Made by a program: the position numbers and the translations under genes. Positions 1-7,722 of a DNA stretch of 39,645 nt are shown here, in pieces. Source of the stretch: Reyranella soli (GTDB lineage Bacteria; Pseudomonadota; Alphaproteobacteria; Reyranellales; Reyranellaceae); contig NZ_BKAJ01000139.1 of the NCBI RefSeq assembly GCF_007992495.1, forward strand, positions 1 through 39,645, given 5' to 3'. How positions within the stretch are numbered: the stretch's first letter is position 1; each line of letters begins with the position of its first letter. The notes under the pieces are model-generated. The model saw only the letters and a list, made by a program, of their open reading frames with translations, did no database searches and was not told the DNA's origin.

Positions 1-2077
1 AACTCAGGCTCGACTGCAGGAAGGGATAGAGCTCGTTGACCGAGGCGAAGGTGCCGGAAAGGCCGCCGGCGGCACTGAGGATCCGGTAGGTCGTGCGCGG
101 CGCAAAGGTCGACCCCGGCTGGGCATAGACGCTGACCGCGCCGCCCTGCAGCGCCGCCGTGCCGCCGACAGTGATCTGGTCGCTCTGGCCCGCGCCGTTG
201 ACCTCGGCGCTGTAGACGCCGCTGCTGCTGAGATTGCCGGAGACGGTCATCGTGCCGATCGAATTGCCCGGAGCGACGACGCCGCTGTTGACGAGGCTGC
301 CGCCGATCGTGCCCGTGCCGCTCAGCGTGCCCATGTTGGCGAAGCTGCCGCCGACCGTGCCGTTGTTGGCGAACATGCCCATGTTGGCCACGCTGCCGGT
401 GATCGTGCCGGTGTTGCTGAAGGTGCCGGTCGCGGTGTTGATCACCGAGCCCGCGAGCGTTCCGGTGTTGCTGGCCGTGGCGGTGTTGGCGAGGCTGCCG
501 TTGAAGGAATTGTTGTTGGTGAAGCTGCCCTGGTTCAGCTGCCACTGGCTCGGCGTGTTGACGGTGCCGTTGTTCACGAAGCTGCCGCCGGCATTGATGG
601 TGACCAGACCGTTGCCGCCGATCGTGCCGTTGTTGGTGAAGCCACCGCCGTTGACCGTGACGTTGCCGACGATCGAGCCATTGTTGCCGACGGTGAGCAT
701 GCCGCCGTTCACCACGGTGCCGCCGGCGTAGGAGCCCGCGCCGCCCAGCGTGACGTTGCCGCTCTGCAGCGTCAGGCCGCCTGGCCCGGTGATCGCGCCG
801 CCGAACGTGCCTGAGCCGGTCTGGTTCACCGTCAGATTGCTCATCAAGAAGGTGGGAAAGGTCGACGAGAAGCCATTGGACAGCGTCAGGTTGCCCTGCA
901 GCGCCAACATCGGGATGATCGTCGCGGTCGCGCCGTTGGTGCCGGCGGCCTGGTAGCCGACGAAGCCGTCGATCGGGTCGTAGAGGTAGTTGAGGTTGTT
1001 GAAGAAGGTGCGCCCGAGGTTGCTGGCGCCCGCGTTCTGCGTGACCTGCACGCCGAACGGCGTGCTGGGATTGGTCCCGTCGCCCAAGGTGAATGTGTAG
1101 GCCGGAGTGGTCTGGCCCGGCAGGTAGACCGACACCGAGCCACTCTGCAGGCAGTTCGACGGCGGGGTTGCCTGGTCACTGCAGGAGGGAAAGGGCACGG
1201 AGCCGACCGGGACGGTGTTGCCCGGTGAGTTGACGATCATGTACGAGATGCCGCTGTCGGGCAGCTGGCTCGCCTGACCAAGCGTGTAGGTCTGGCCGTT
1301 GGTCGTGATCGACACCGACCCGTTCTGCGAGCTCCATTGCAGCGGGCAGCCCATGCCGGGGGTGCTGCAGTAGGACGGCAGGCCACCGGCCGACGGCAAT
1401 TGCTGGAACGAGAAGCCGGCGGTGTTCTGGCTGTTGAGGCCGAGCGTCAGGCCCGGGTTCGAGCCGTTCAGGCTGATGATGTAGCCCGGCTGCATGGTGC
1501 TGACGTTGACGTTGGTGCCGCTCACCAGCGAGAGCAACGGGTTCATCTGGTAGCTGTTGTTGGCCGGCGTGAGGGTGGCCGGGTTCGAGTTCGGGCCGAT
1601 CATGATGCCGCCGCGGTCGAAGCCGATGCCGAGCTGCCGGTAGCCGTAGTTGCTGGCCCCCAGGATCGGCACGCGCGCGGTCACAGACTGGCCGTTCTGG
1701 CCGTTGATCTGCACGTTCGTGAGGTAGAGCGCGCCTATCGGGTTGGCGCCGCTGGTGCTGTAGGTGATGGTCGCGTAGTTCGCGAGCTGCACGTCGCCGT
1801 TGGCCGGCGTGTAGGTGTAATGGTTCGGGTCCGCGACGAGGCCGAGCGAACCTGTATCCAGGATGAAGGGGTTGGTCTTGTTGCCGTTGAGCGTCAGCGA
1901 GACGAAGTATATCGGGGGGCCGCCTCGGGGATCGTTAGGCTGGCTGGTGATCGGCACGAAGAACGAGCCGCCGTTGCCGTAGAGGTTCCAGCTCTGGCCG
2001 TGCGCCGGAACGCCTGCCAGCGCGAACACAACCGCCACAAAAAGGCGCGCGAGGTGTCTCGCCGAATATTTGAGCAC
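1..2077 (-). CDS. Autotransporter with N-terminal pepsin-like aspartic protease domain (C-terminus outside window)
   Basis: The open frame runs 692 codons from a GTG at 2077 to the window edge with no stop; GGGAG and AGGGA lie just upstream. Residues 1-27 form a signal peptide (KYSARHLARLF, a hydrophobic core, then PAHG|QS). Residues about 50-376 carry the hallmarks of a bilobed A1 (pepsin-type) protease: FILDTGSLGLV with Asp74, a second active-site motif PDSGISYMIV with Asp274, and the family's C-terminal signature LGRTFFNNLNYLYDP followed by GFVGYQ at 354-375. Domain size matches pepsin (about 325 residues), and Cys pairs suitable for disulfides are present. From about residue 445 the chain becomes Gly/Asn/Thr-rich passenger repeats, then PGNSIGTMTVSGNL and YRILSAAGGLSGTF, typical of the segment just before an autotransporter beta-barrel. 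The barrel is expected beyond base 1. The family calls rest on motifs read by eye; protease activity is inferred. Confidence 0.85.
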   Translation of the reverse strand, partial: MLKYSARHLARLFVAVVFALAGVPAHGQSWNLYGNGGSFFVPITSQPNDPRGGPPIYFVSLTLNGNKTNPFILDTGSLGLVADPNHYTYTPANGDVQLANYATITYSTSGANPIGALYLTNVQINGQNGQSVTARVPILGASNYGYRQLGIGFDRGGIMIGPNSNPATLTPANNSYQMNPLLSLVSGTNVNVSTMQPGYIISLNGSNPGLTLGLNSQNTAGFSFQQLPSAGGLPSYCSTPGMGCPLQWSSQNGSVSITTNGQTYTLGQASQLPDSGISYMIVNSPGNTVPVGSVPFPSCSDQATPPSNCLQSGSVSVYLPGQTTPAYTFTLGDGTNPSTPFGVQVTQNAGASNLGRTFFNNLNYLYDPIDGFVGYQAAGTNGATATIIPMLALQGNLTLSNGFSSTFPTFLMSNLTVNQTGSGTFGGAITGPGGLTLQSGNVTLGGAGSYAGGTVVNGGMLTVGNNGSIVGNVTVNGGGFTNNGTIGGNGLVTINAGGSFVNNGTVNTPSQWQLNQGSFTNNNSFNGSLANTATASNTGTLAGSVINTATGTFSNTGTITGSVANMGMFANNGTVGGSFANMGTLSGTGTIGGSLVNSGVVAPGNSIGTMTVSGNLSSSGVYSAEVNGAGQSDQITVGGTAALQGGAVSVYAQPGSTFAPRTTYRILSAAGGLSGTFASVNELYPFLQSSLS
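260..745 (-). repeat. Passenger-associated (PATR-like) repeat region of the autotransporter
   Basis: This part of the autotransporter gene encodes degenerate beta-helix-type repeats. It starts with GGTVVNGGMLTVGNNGSI, then alternates units such as FTNNGTIGG, FVNNGTV, FSNTGTITGS, FANNGTVGGS and LSGTGTIGGS, and ends at VVAPGNSIG. At DNA level the repeats are imperfect. Such repeats form the stalk that carries a passenger through its own barrel in type Va secretion. They are translated repeats, not an intergenic element. Confidence 0.75.
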
Positions 2078-2100
2078 GTCCCTGCACTCCCCCAAAGGAT

Positions 2101-2126
2101 GCGGTGCTCTGGACTGGGAACACCGC
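2101..2126 (-). promoter_or_regulatory. Hairpin in the 5' leader of the autotransporter gene
   Basis: GCGGTGCTC at 2101-2109 pairs with GAACACCGC at 2118-2126 (8 of 9 pairs), leaving an 8-base loop. It sits 24 bases upstream of the GTG start. The upstream stretch 2145-2190 is the most AT-rich of the neighbourhood (runs of A/T and several TAAT-like hexamers) and is the likely promoter, but no convincing -35/-10 pair can be fixed. The hairpin could affect mRNA stability or translation; this is inference. Confidence 0.35.
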
Positions 2127-2234
2127 ACATTTCGGAGTTGTGCCCGAGTTTTAAAAAAATTGCACTGCTAATGTTATTATTGCATTAAGCCGCTTTTGGC
2201 AGGCAACAAGCTGCATCGACCGAGCGCCAGCGGA

Positions 2235-2477
2235 TCAGCGGACGGCCATCTCCGATTCGATGAAGCGGACCGCGTCGCCCACCGTGGTCAGCCGCGTCGC
2301 CACCCGGTTGGGGATCGCAATGGCGAACCGCTCCTCGCACGACATGACGATCTCGACGACGTCGAGGCTGTCGGCGCCGAGATCCTCCGTCAGCCGGGCG
2401 TCGTCGGTGAGACGCCGTTCGTCGGCTCCGAGATGGAACACGAGGATATCCCTGACCTCTGTGGCTACGTCGTTCAT
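2235..2477 (-). CDS. Acyl carrier protein
   Basis: An 80-residue acidic protein with the acyl carrier protein core LTEDLGADSLDVVEIVMSCE. The Ser of the DSL motif is the 4'-phosphopantetheine attachment site. ACPs carry growing acyl chains on this arm in fatty acid, lipid A or polyketide synthesis. The start at 2477 is chosen because GGGAG lies 7 bases upstream and the length then matches the family (about 80); a longer in-frame extension to 2564 has no ACP-like sequence. It has no synthase, ketosynthase or transacylase beside it, so it is probably a specialised second ACP rather than the housekeeping AcpP. It lies 157 bases upstream of the autotransporter on the same strand. A functional link is not shown. 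Confidence 0.85.
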   Translation of the reverse strand: MNDVATEVRDILVFHLGADERRLTDDARLTEDLGADSLDVVEIVMSCEERFAIAIPNRVATRLTTVGDAVRFIESEMAVR

Positions 2478-2739
2478 CGCACGCTCCCAAGCACACCCAC
2501 CTATACGGGTGCTAACGTTGGTCGCCGCGGTGCGGCTCTGTGTCCAAGATGGAGCCAATGCCAAGCCGCAGATGCCGTGACGTTTCTGTCACATGTGGCC
2601 AGGCGGCGACCGTCTTCGCTACCCAGTAGTCATACGACTCGCCACATGGCGACTCTGTGGCAAAAGCCACCAACAACGACGGACCCCGGCGGCTGGCGCT
2701 GCCGGGCTTGCTGTCGATGTACCGCGGGAGTCGACGCGA

Positions 2740-3765
2740 TCAGCTTCGCGTCGGATCGTCCGAGACCTGCACCAGCAGCTTGCCGAAGTTCCTGCCCTTG
2801 AGCAGGCCGATGAAGGCCTCGGGGGCATTGTCGATGCCCTTCACGATGTCCTCGCGGTACTTGAGCTTGCCGGATTTCACCAGCGCGGGGACTTCCTTCC
2901 AGAACCCCTCCATGTCGGTGAAATGGTCGGAGACGATGAAGCCGGTGACGGTGGCGCGCTTGACCAGCAGCAGGCGCCAGTCGGGACCGGGACTGGGCTG
3001 CATCTCGTTGTAGTGCGCGATCAGCCCGCACAAAGGCACGCGCGCGAAGTCGTTGAGCTGCGGCACGACGGCGGCCTGCACCGCACCGCCGACATTCTCG
3101 AAGTAGACGTCGATGCCATTAGGGGCGGCGGCGCGGATCTCCTTGAACAGGTTGCCACCGGCCGCGCGGTAGTCGACGCAGGCGTCGAAGCCTAGCTCTT
3201 TCACGACGTAGTCGCACTTGTCCTTGCCGCCGGCGATACCGACCGCGCGGCAGCCATGCGCCTTGGCGAGCTGGCCGACCACCGAGCCGACCGCGCCCGA
3301 CGCCGCCGACACCACCACCGTCTCACCCGCCTTGGGCTTGCCGATCTTCATCAGGCCCCACCACGCGGTCATGCCCGGCATGCCCAATACCGACAAAGCG
3401 GCCGACAAGGGCGCAGCATTGGGATCGAGCTTCATCGACATGGCGCCGTTGGACACGGCATGGCTCTGCCAGCCCGCATATTCGACGACATAGTCGCCTT
3501 CCTTGAACTTCGGATTTCTTGACTTGATCACCTGCCCGACCGTGCCGCCGACCATGGCGTCGCCCAGATTGACGTTGGCGGCATAACCCTTGGCCTCGGC
3601 CATGCGGCCGCGCATGTAGGGGTCGAGCGACAGCCAGATGGTGCGCGACAGATACTCTCCATCCTTAGGCTCGGGGAGGGGCGCATCGACGATGTCGAAG
3701 TTGGCCGGCGTCGGCTCGCCTTGCGGGCGCGACTTCAGGAGCACGCGTCGGTTGGTGTTCGTCAT
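2740..3765 (-). CDS. NADP-dependent oxidoreductase, zinc-independent MDR family (CurA/YncB/leukotriene B4 dehydrogenase-like)
   Basis: 341 residues, usual length for zinc-free medium-chain reductases that reduce alpha,beta-unsaturated ketones and aldehydes with NADPH. Visible marks are the N-terminal RVLLKSRPQGEP, LSLDPYMRGRM at about 46-55, the nucleotide-binding loop SAASGAVGSVVGQLAK at 153-168, and FENVGG. No zinc-ligand Cys/His set is present. The start at 3765 follows GGAG with 7-base spacing; the frame stays open to 3978 but that extension is low-complexity and unlike the family. It is transcribed alone, divergent from the RcnB-like gene that starts 77 bases away. Likely role: detoxification of reactive carbonyls. 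Substrate unknown. Confidence 0.9.
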   Translation of the reverse strand: MTNTNRRVLLKSRPQGEPTPANFDIVDAPLPEPKDGEYLSRTIWLSLDPYMRGRMAEAKGYAANVNLGDAMVGGTVGQVIKSRNPKFKEGDYVVEYAGWQSHAVSNGAMSMKLDPNAAPLSAALSVLGMPGMTAWWGLMKIGKPKAGETVVVSAASGAVGSVVGQLAKAHGCRAVGIAGGKDKCDYVVKELGFDACVDYRAAGGNLFKEIRAAAPNGIDVYFENVGGAVQAAVVPQLNDFARVPLCGLIAHYNEMQPSPGPDWRLLLVKRATVTGFIVSDHFTDMEGFWKEVPALVKSGKLKYREDIVKGIDNAPEAFIGLLKGRNFGKLLVQVSDDPTRS

Positions 3766-3829
3766 TGTCAGTCTCCGATGGTCTGCCGGTGGAACCTCTG
3801 CGGCCGTCCGAGCGTTATCGCACGCCGGC

Positions 3830-3835
3830 AGGAGG
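3830..3835 (+). promoter_or_regulatory. Shine-Dalgarno AGGAGG fixing a TTG start
   Basis: AGGAGG is followed by six bases and then TTG at 3842. Translation from that TTG gives a protein that opens directly with a signal peptide. Frames starting further upstream add about 68 residues with no secretion signal at their N-terminus. This makes the rare TTG the best start. Confidence 0.75.
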
Positions 3836-3841
3836 CCTGTC

Positions 3842-4360
3842 TTGAAACTCTCTCCCCTTCTCGTTGCCCTGATCGTCGCTGTCTTCGCCCAGCCCGCGCT
3901 GGCGCAGAAGGACAAGGACGACAAACCTGGCCGCGGCGGCGGCCCGGACAAATCCATGCACGGCAAGGGCAACGACAACGCGCCCGGCCAAGGACAAGGT
4001 CAGGGCCAGGGCGCGCGCGGCAACCAGCCGGCGGCGCCCGCCAACGTCGTGGTCGCCGATCGTGACCGCAATACCGTCTACACCTATTACCGTAACGACT
4101 TCGCGGCCGGGAACTGCCCGCCGGGCCTGGCCAAGAAGAACAACGGCTGCCTGCCGCCGGGCCAGGCCAAGAAGCTGTGGGCGATCGGCCAGCCTCTGCC
4201 CGGCACTGTCGTGTTCTATCCGCTGCCCGGACCTCTCCTGATGCAGCTCACGCCGGCGCCTTCCGGCTATCAGTATGTACGCGTCGCCAACGACGTCCTG
4301 CTGATGGCGGTCGGCACGCGCCTGATCACGGCGGCGATCGCCGATCTCAGCGCGATGTAG
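3842..4360 (+). CDS. Exported RcnB/CigR-like protein
   Basis: 172 residues from a TTG start. Residues 1-20 are a signal peptide (LKLSPLLVALIVAVFAQPALA, cut before QKDK). A charged Gly/Lys/Gln linker follows (GQGQGQGQGARG). The C-terminal half has the pattern of the RcnB/CigR families: CPPGLAKKNNGCLPPGQAKK, then WAIGQPLP and a YVRVANDVLLMAVGTRLI strand pair. RcnB is a periplasmic protein tied to nickel/cobalt homeostasis; CigR proteins modulate virulence in enterics. Here the role is unknown and no metal transporter is adjacent. Its 3' end overlaps the convergent glycosyltransferase by 14 bases. Confidence 0.8.
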   Translation: MKLSPLLVALIVAVFAQPALAQKDKDDKPGRGGGPDKSMHGKGNDNAPGQGQGQGQGARGNQPAAPANVVVADRDRNTVYTYYRNDFAAGNCPPGLAKKNNGCLPPGQAKKLWAIGQPLPGTVVFYPLPGPLLMQLTPAPSGYQYVRVANDVLLMAVGTRLITAAIADLSAM

Positions 4361-5441
4361 CGCAGGCTTCCAGGAAGCGCTCCGTCATGGCGTCGATCGT
4401 GAAGATCGACGCGACGCGCTCGCGGCCCGCCGCACCCAAGCGCCGGCGGAGCTCGGCGTCGAGCACGAGCCGCTCGAGGTTGCGCGCCAGGTCGGTCGCA
4501 TCGCCTGGTGCGAACAGCAGGCCGGTGTGCGCATCCTCGACGATTTCGGGAAAGGCGCCCGAACGCGCTGCCACGACCGGCAGGCCATAGGCGCCCGCTT
4601 CCGCGACGGTCAGGCCGAACGGCTCCTCGACGGCTGGCGCGACCAGGATGTCGACATCGCTGTACAGCCGGTCGCGGTCGGCAACAAAACCCGTCCATCT
4701 TACCTGCTCGACAAGGCCGAGTGCCGAGATGCGTGCTTCGATGGTGTCGGAAAAGTCGCCGCCCTTCGTGCCGACGATGTCGAGTCGGCAGTCGACGCCG
4801 CGTTGTTTCAGAAGGGAGCAGGCATCGACCAGCACCATGTGCTGCTTCTGCTCGACAATGCGGCCGACAATGGCGAGGCGCAGCGGCGTCCGCTGGACGA
4901 CAGGCGCCGCGGCCGGAATCGGCACGCCGTTGTGCACGACTTCGAGCTTGGCGGGATCGACGGGCGTACTGCGGGCCCACTCGGCGATGAACTGCGAACA
5001 GCACAGCACGCGATCGAGCCGCCGGTCGAGCAGACGGCCGACCCAGCGATGCTGCATCAAGCGCTCAGGCAGCGATTGCAGGAAGAGCGCGCGCCGGGTC
5101 CGAAGGATCGAAGCCGAAAGCAGCAGCGTCTGCACGTCGGGCGAGATCACCCAGTCGGGCCGCAGGTCGGCGGCGATGGCGCGAAGCTGGCGTCGCGCCT
5201 CGGGCATGCGCCGCAAGGTGTGCCAGGTGAAGACCGCATTGCTGATATAGAATCGGCCGAGCGGCACTTCGTGGTGCGGGATGCCCGCCTCGTCCAAAAG
5301 ACGCGGCACCTCGCCGTCGGTCCAGCCGCTGACGATCGCGGTTGGCTGATGACCGCGCGCAGCAAGGCCCTTCATCAGTGACAGGAACGCCGTCTCCATG
5401 CCGCCGACGGTCCAGCCGCCGGTGAAGAACAGGAACCTCAT
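4347..5441 (-). CDS. GT4-family glycosyltransferase
   Basis: 364 residues with a GT-B architecture. The N-terminal acceptor domain begins MRFLFFTGGWTVGGMETAF with the Gly-rich loop common in family 4. The C-terminal nucleotide-sugar domain has LRLAIVGRIVEQKQH and the retaining E-x7-E motif EPFGLTVAE at about 273-281. Family 4 enzymes transfer sugars from activated donors to lipids, polysaccharides or small molecules; the acceptor cannot be told. The start ATG overlaps the MarR stop by four bases (ATGA), so both are translated from one mRNA. The pairing with a MarR regulator rather than polysaccharide genes is unusual. Confidence 0.9.
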   Translation of the reverse strand: MRFLFFTGGWTVGGMETAFLSLMKGLAARGHQPTAIVSGWTDGEVPRLLDEAGIPHHEVPLGRFYISNAVFTWHTLRRMPEARRQLRAIAADLRPDWVISPDVQTLLLSASILRTRRALFLQSLPERLMQHRWVGRLLDRRLDRVLCCSQFIAEWARSTPVDPAKLEVVHNGVPIPAAAPVVQRTPLRLAIVGRIVEQKQHMVLVDACSLLKQRGVDCRLDIVGTKGGDFSDTIEARISALGLVEQVRWTGFVADRDRLYSDVDILVAPAVEEPFGLTVAEAGAYGLPVVAARSGAFPEIVEDAHTGLLFAPGDATDLARNLERLVLDAELRRRLGAAGRERVASIFTIDAMTERFLEACATSR

Positions 5442-5884
5442 GATGGCTCGTCGATCAGATGGCCGAGCAGCTCGCCGAGCGTCGCCGCCTGCTTGCCCGA
5501 CAGGCGCTGACCGACCGCGGCCTCGATGGCACGCGCATAAACCGGCCACATGCGCCGGCGTATCGTCCGACCGGCGTCGGTGATGGCGATAAGGTGGCCG
5601 CGGCCGTCGTCGACGCACGGTCGCCGCTCGACGTAGCCCGCGGCTTCGATGCGATCGACCAGGCGCGACAGGTTGTATTGCGCCAGCAGCATGGCCCGCT
5701 CGAGCTCGAAGGGCCGCAGGCCGTCCTTGCCGGCACGCTCGGTCTCCAGCAGCACGTCGTACCAGGCGAGCGGCGGCAGCCCCGCCGCCTTCAGCGCGCC
5801 CTCCACCGAGCCCAGTGCCCGGTGCTGCGCCTTCATCAGGCGGGCCCATGCCTGGACCGTCGCCTCGGCTGGCTTGTCGCTCAT
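5438..5884 (-). CDS. MarR-family transcriptional regulator
   Basis: 148 residues, normal MarR length. The winged helix spans about 35-100: LPPLAWYDVLLETE, the recognition helix region RAMLLAQYNLSRLVDRIEAAG, and the wing VERRPCVDDGRGHLIAITDAG. Flanking helices form the dimerisation part. MarR proteins bind palindromes as dimers and release on binding phenolic or other lipophilic ligands or on oxidation. Divergently transcribed GST starts 71 bases away, with two matching palindromes between them (5914-5945). This supports autoregulation and control of the downstream + strand operon, though no binding data exist here. Confidence 0.92.
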   Translation of the reverse strand: MSDKPAEATVQAWARLMKAQHRALGSVEGALKAAGLPPLAWYDVLLETERAGKDGLRPFELERAMLLAQYNLSRLVDRIEAAGYVERRPCVDDGRGHLIAITDAGRTIRRRMWPVYARAIEAAVGQRLSGKQAATLGELLGHLIDEPS

Positions 5885-5913
5885 GAGGGCAGCCTATCGG
5901 CTCTTGACTCTAT

Positions 5914-5945
5914 ATGCAATTGCATCCATTTAGATGCGATTGCAT
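5914..5945. promoter_or_regulatory. Twin palindromic operator, probably for the adjacent MarR regulator
   Basis: ATGCAATTGCAT at 5914-5925 is a perfect 12-base palindrome; ATGCGATTGCAT at 5934-5945 is a second copy with one change. Start-to-start spacing is 20 bases, about two helical turns, so two dimers would sit on the same face. A TTGACT at 5904-5909 (+ strand -35 candidate) and TATAGA at 5914-5909 (- strand -10 candidate) abut or overlap the palindromes. Bound repressor would therefore block both the marR and GST promoters. Confidence 0.7.
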
Positions 5946-5955
5946 GGAGTTGCCG

Positions 5956-6615
5956 ATGTCTCCCTCCCTGACCCTCGTCAGCCATCACCTCTGCCCTTAT
6001 GTCCAGCGGGCCGCCATCTCGCTGGCCGAGAAGGCGGTGCCGTTCGAGCGCGTCTACGTCGACCTCGCCGCCAAGCCAGCCTGGTTCCTCGACCTCTCGC
6101 CGCTCGGCAAGACACCGGTGCTCAAGGTCGACGACCGAGCCATCTTCGAGAGCGCCGTGATCCTGGAGTATCTCGAGGAAACGCGGCCGCACCCGCTGCA
6201 CCCCGCCGATCCCCTGCGGCGCGCCGAGCACCGTGCCTGGATCGAGTTCGGGTCGGCGGTCCTGAACGACATCGCCGGCCTCTATTCGGCCAAGGATGAG
6301 ACGGCCTTCACAACGAAGGCCGAGACGCTGGCTGCGAAGTTCGCGCGGCTGGAGAACCATCTGGGAAAGGGTCCGTGGTTCGACGGCGGCTTCTCGCTGG
6401 TCGATGCGGCGTTCGGTCCGGTGTTCCGCTATTTCGACGTGTTCGACCGCATCGGCGCGTTCGGCATCCTGGCCGGCAAGCCCAAGGTAGCCGCCTGGCG
6501 CAAGGCCTTGGCGGCGAGGCCGTCGATCAGGCAGGCGGTCGGCGCCGACTACGAGAGTCGCCTGGAGCGCTTTCTCCGCGCACGCAATTCCCACCTCTCG
6601 ACCTTGGTGAACTAG
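5956..6615 (+). CDS. Glutathione S-transferase family protein
   Basis: 219 residues. The N-terminal thioredoxin-like domain has LVSHHLCPYVQRAAISLAEK with Cys13 in a CPY motif, as in omega and dehydroascorbate-reductase-like GSTs, then LGKTPVL (cis-Pro) and ESAVILEYLEE for gamma-glutamyl binding. An all-helical C-terminal domain follows, with SLVDAAFGPVFRY. The start at 5956 has GGAG six bases upstream; ATG 5944 lies inside the second operator copy and is less likely. The active-site Cys suggests a thiol-transferase or glutathione-lyase rather than a classical conjugating role. It is first in a + strand gene run extending to 12118 and is probably MarR-controlled. Confidence 0.9.
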   Translation: MSPSLTLVSHHLCPYVQRAAISLAEKAVPFERVYVDLAAKPAWFLDLSPLGKTPVLKVDDRAIFESAVILEYLEETRPHPLHPADPLRRAEHRAWIEFGSAVLNDIAGLYSAKDETAFTTKAETLAAKFARLENHLGKGPWFDGGFSLVDAAFGPVFRYFDVFDRIGAFGILAGKPKVAAWRKALAARPSIRQAVGADYESRLERFLRARNSHLSTLVN

Positions 6616-6633
6616 CCGGCTAAGACCGGTGTA

Positions 6634-7350
6634 ATGAAACGGACATACCTCTGCCTGCCCGGCGCCTGGATGGGTGCCTGGTCGTGGCAATTCGTACTGG
6701 AGCGGCTCAGCGCCGCCGGGCATGACGCCCGGGCCCTGCCCTTTCGCGGCGTCGGCGAGCGCGCGGCCGAGCTGTCGCCCGAGCTCGACAACGACGTGTT
6801 CGTGGCCGACACGTTGGCGACGCTCGAAGAAGATGACCTCAGGGACATCGTCCTGGTGGGCCACAGCTTCGGCAGCCTGATCGCGAGCCTGGTCACCGAC
6901 CGCATGCCCGAGCGCATCGGCCATCTCGTGATCGTCGATGGCGGCATCGCCCAGGACGGCCAGTCGATCTTCGGCCGCATTCCGGCTGCGATCGTCGCCA
7001 AGCGCCAGAAGCTGGTGCAGGTGGTCAATGGCACCGAAGTGCTGCCTTTCGCACCGGTCGGCAGCCTGATCATCGACGATCCCGAGCTGGCGGCATGGAC
7101 GCATCGTCAGCTCACGCCGCATCCGGTGGCCTGCTACACCAAGCCGATCCGCCTGAGCAATCCCGCCGGCAACGGCCGGCCCATGACCTACATCGCCTGC
7201 ACCAAGCCGCGCTATCCGGTGTCGGCCGGCATGCACGAGAAGGTCCAGGCGATGCCGCACATCCGCTACCGGCCGATCGAGGCCGGCCACAACTGCATCA
7301 TTTCCGCGCCCGACCTGGTGGCGAAGGAGCTGCTGGAGGTCCCGCGATGA
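6634..7350 (+). CDS. Alpha/beta hydrolase (methylesterase/EstC-like)
   Basis: 238 residues of the short alpha/beta hydrolase type. It opens TYLCLPGAWMGAWSW (oxyanion-hole region) and has the nucleophile elbow VGHSFGS with Ser78, a probable acid in VIVDGG, and the catalytic His in EAGHN at about 219. Relatives include plant-type methylesterases, hydroxynitrile lyases and bacterial EstC. Natural substrate is unknown; an ester or lactone feeding the downstream dehydrogenase is possible. It follows GST by 18 bases, and its TGA overlaps the next ATG (ATGA). Confidence 0.88.
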   Translation: MKRTYLCLPGAWMGAWSWQFVLERLSAAGHDARALPFRGVGERAAELSPELDNDVFVADTLATLEEDDLRDIVLVGHSFGSLIASLVTDRMPERIGHLVIVDGGIAQDGQSIFGRIPAAIVAKRQKLVQVVNGTEVLPFAPVGSLIIDDPELAAWTHRQLTPHPVACYTKPIRLSNPAGNGRPMTYIACTKPRYPVSAGMHEKVQAMPHIRYRPIEAGHNCIISAPDLVAKELLEVPR

Positions 7351-7718
7351 GTGAGCAGCTCATGATCCTGATCGCCGGTCCCTACCGCTCCGGCACCAAC
7401 GACGATCCCGTGCTGATCCAGCGCAACGTCGATGCCATGGAGGACATGGCGCTGAAAGTGTTCCGGCACGGCCATCTGCCAGTGCTGGGCGAGTGGTTCG
7501 CCCTGCCTTTGCTGAAGCATGCCGGCTCGAAGAAGACCGGCGACGCCGTATTCGACGAGATCTTCCATCCGGTGGCGCGCGAGCTGGTCGGCAAGTGCGA
7601 TGCCGTGCTGCGCATCGGCGGGCCGTCGGCCGGCGCCGACGACATGATCGCGACCGGCGAGCGCTTCGGCAAACGCATCTTCCGCGACCTGTCGGAGATC
7701 CCCGAACGCAGGCGCTGA
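7347..7718 (+). CDS. Nucleoside 2-deoxyribosyltransferase-like (DUF4406-type) protein
   Basis: 123 residues with a Rossmann-like opening MILIAGPYRSGTNDDP, then RNVDAMEDMALKVFRHGHLP, CDAVLRIGG and GADDMIATGERFG. These are the conserved blocks of the nucleoside deoxyribosyltransferase superfamily and DUF4406. Classical members move deoxyribose between bases using a catalytic Glu; the order here is compact and the exact reaction is uncertain. The start is fixed by the four-base overlap with the hydrolase stop. The MFS gene begins four bases after its stop, so it belongs to the same transcript. Confidence 0.72.
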   Translation: MSEQLMILIAGPYRSGTNDDPVLIQRNVDAMEDMALKVFRHGHLPVLGEWFALPLLKHAGSKKTGDAVFDEIFHPVARELVGKCDAVLRIGGPSAGADDMIATGERFGKRIFRDLSEIPERRR

Positions 7719-7722
7719 GACG

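Noticed and set aside
234..731. Pro/Leu/Val-rich + strand frame across the first 700 bases
   Set aside because: It is the reverse of the autotransporter repeat region; its repetitive look comes from the real repeats on the other strand.
260..745. Possible CRISPR or tandem DNA repeat array
   Set aside because: Units are irregular at DNA level and keep a reading frame; they are protein repeats of the autotransporter.
1337..2188. A 283-codon + strand frame over the protease domain
   Set aside because: Arg/Val/Ala-rich shadow; the - strand frame has a signal peptide and both protease motifs.
2478..2739. Gap between the ACP and MDR oxidoreductase genes examined for a small gene or RNA
   Set aside because: No ORF with a ribosome site and no convincing hairpin with a T-tract; only weak partial palindromes were seen.
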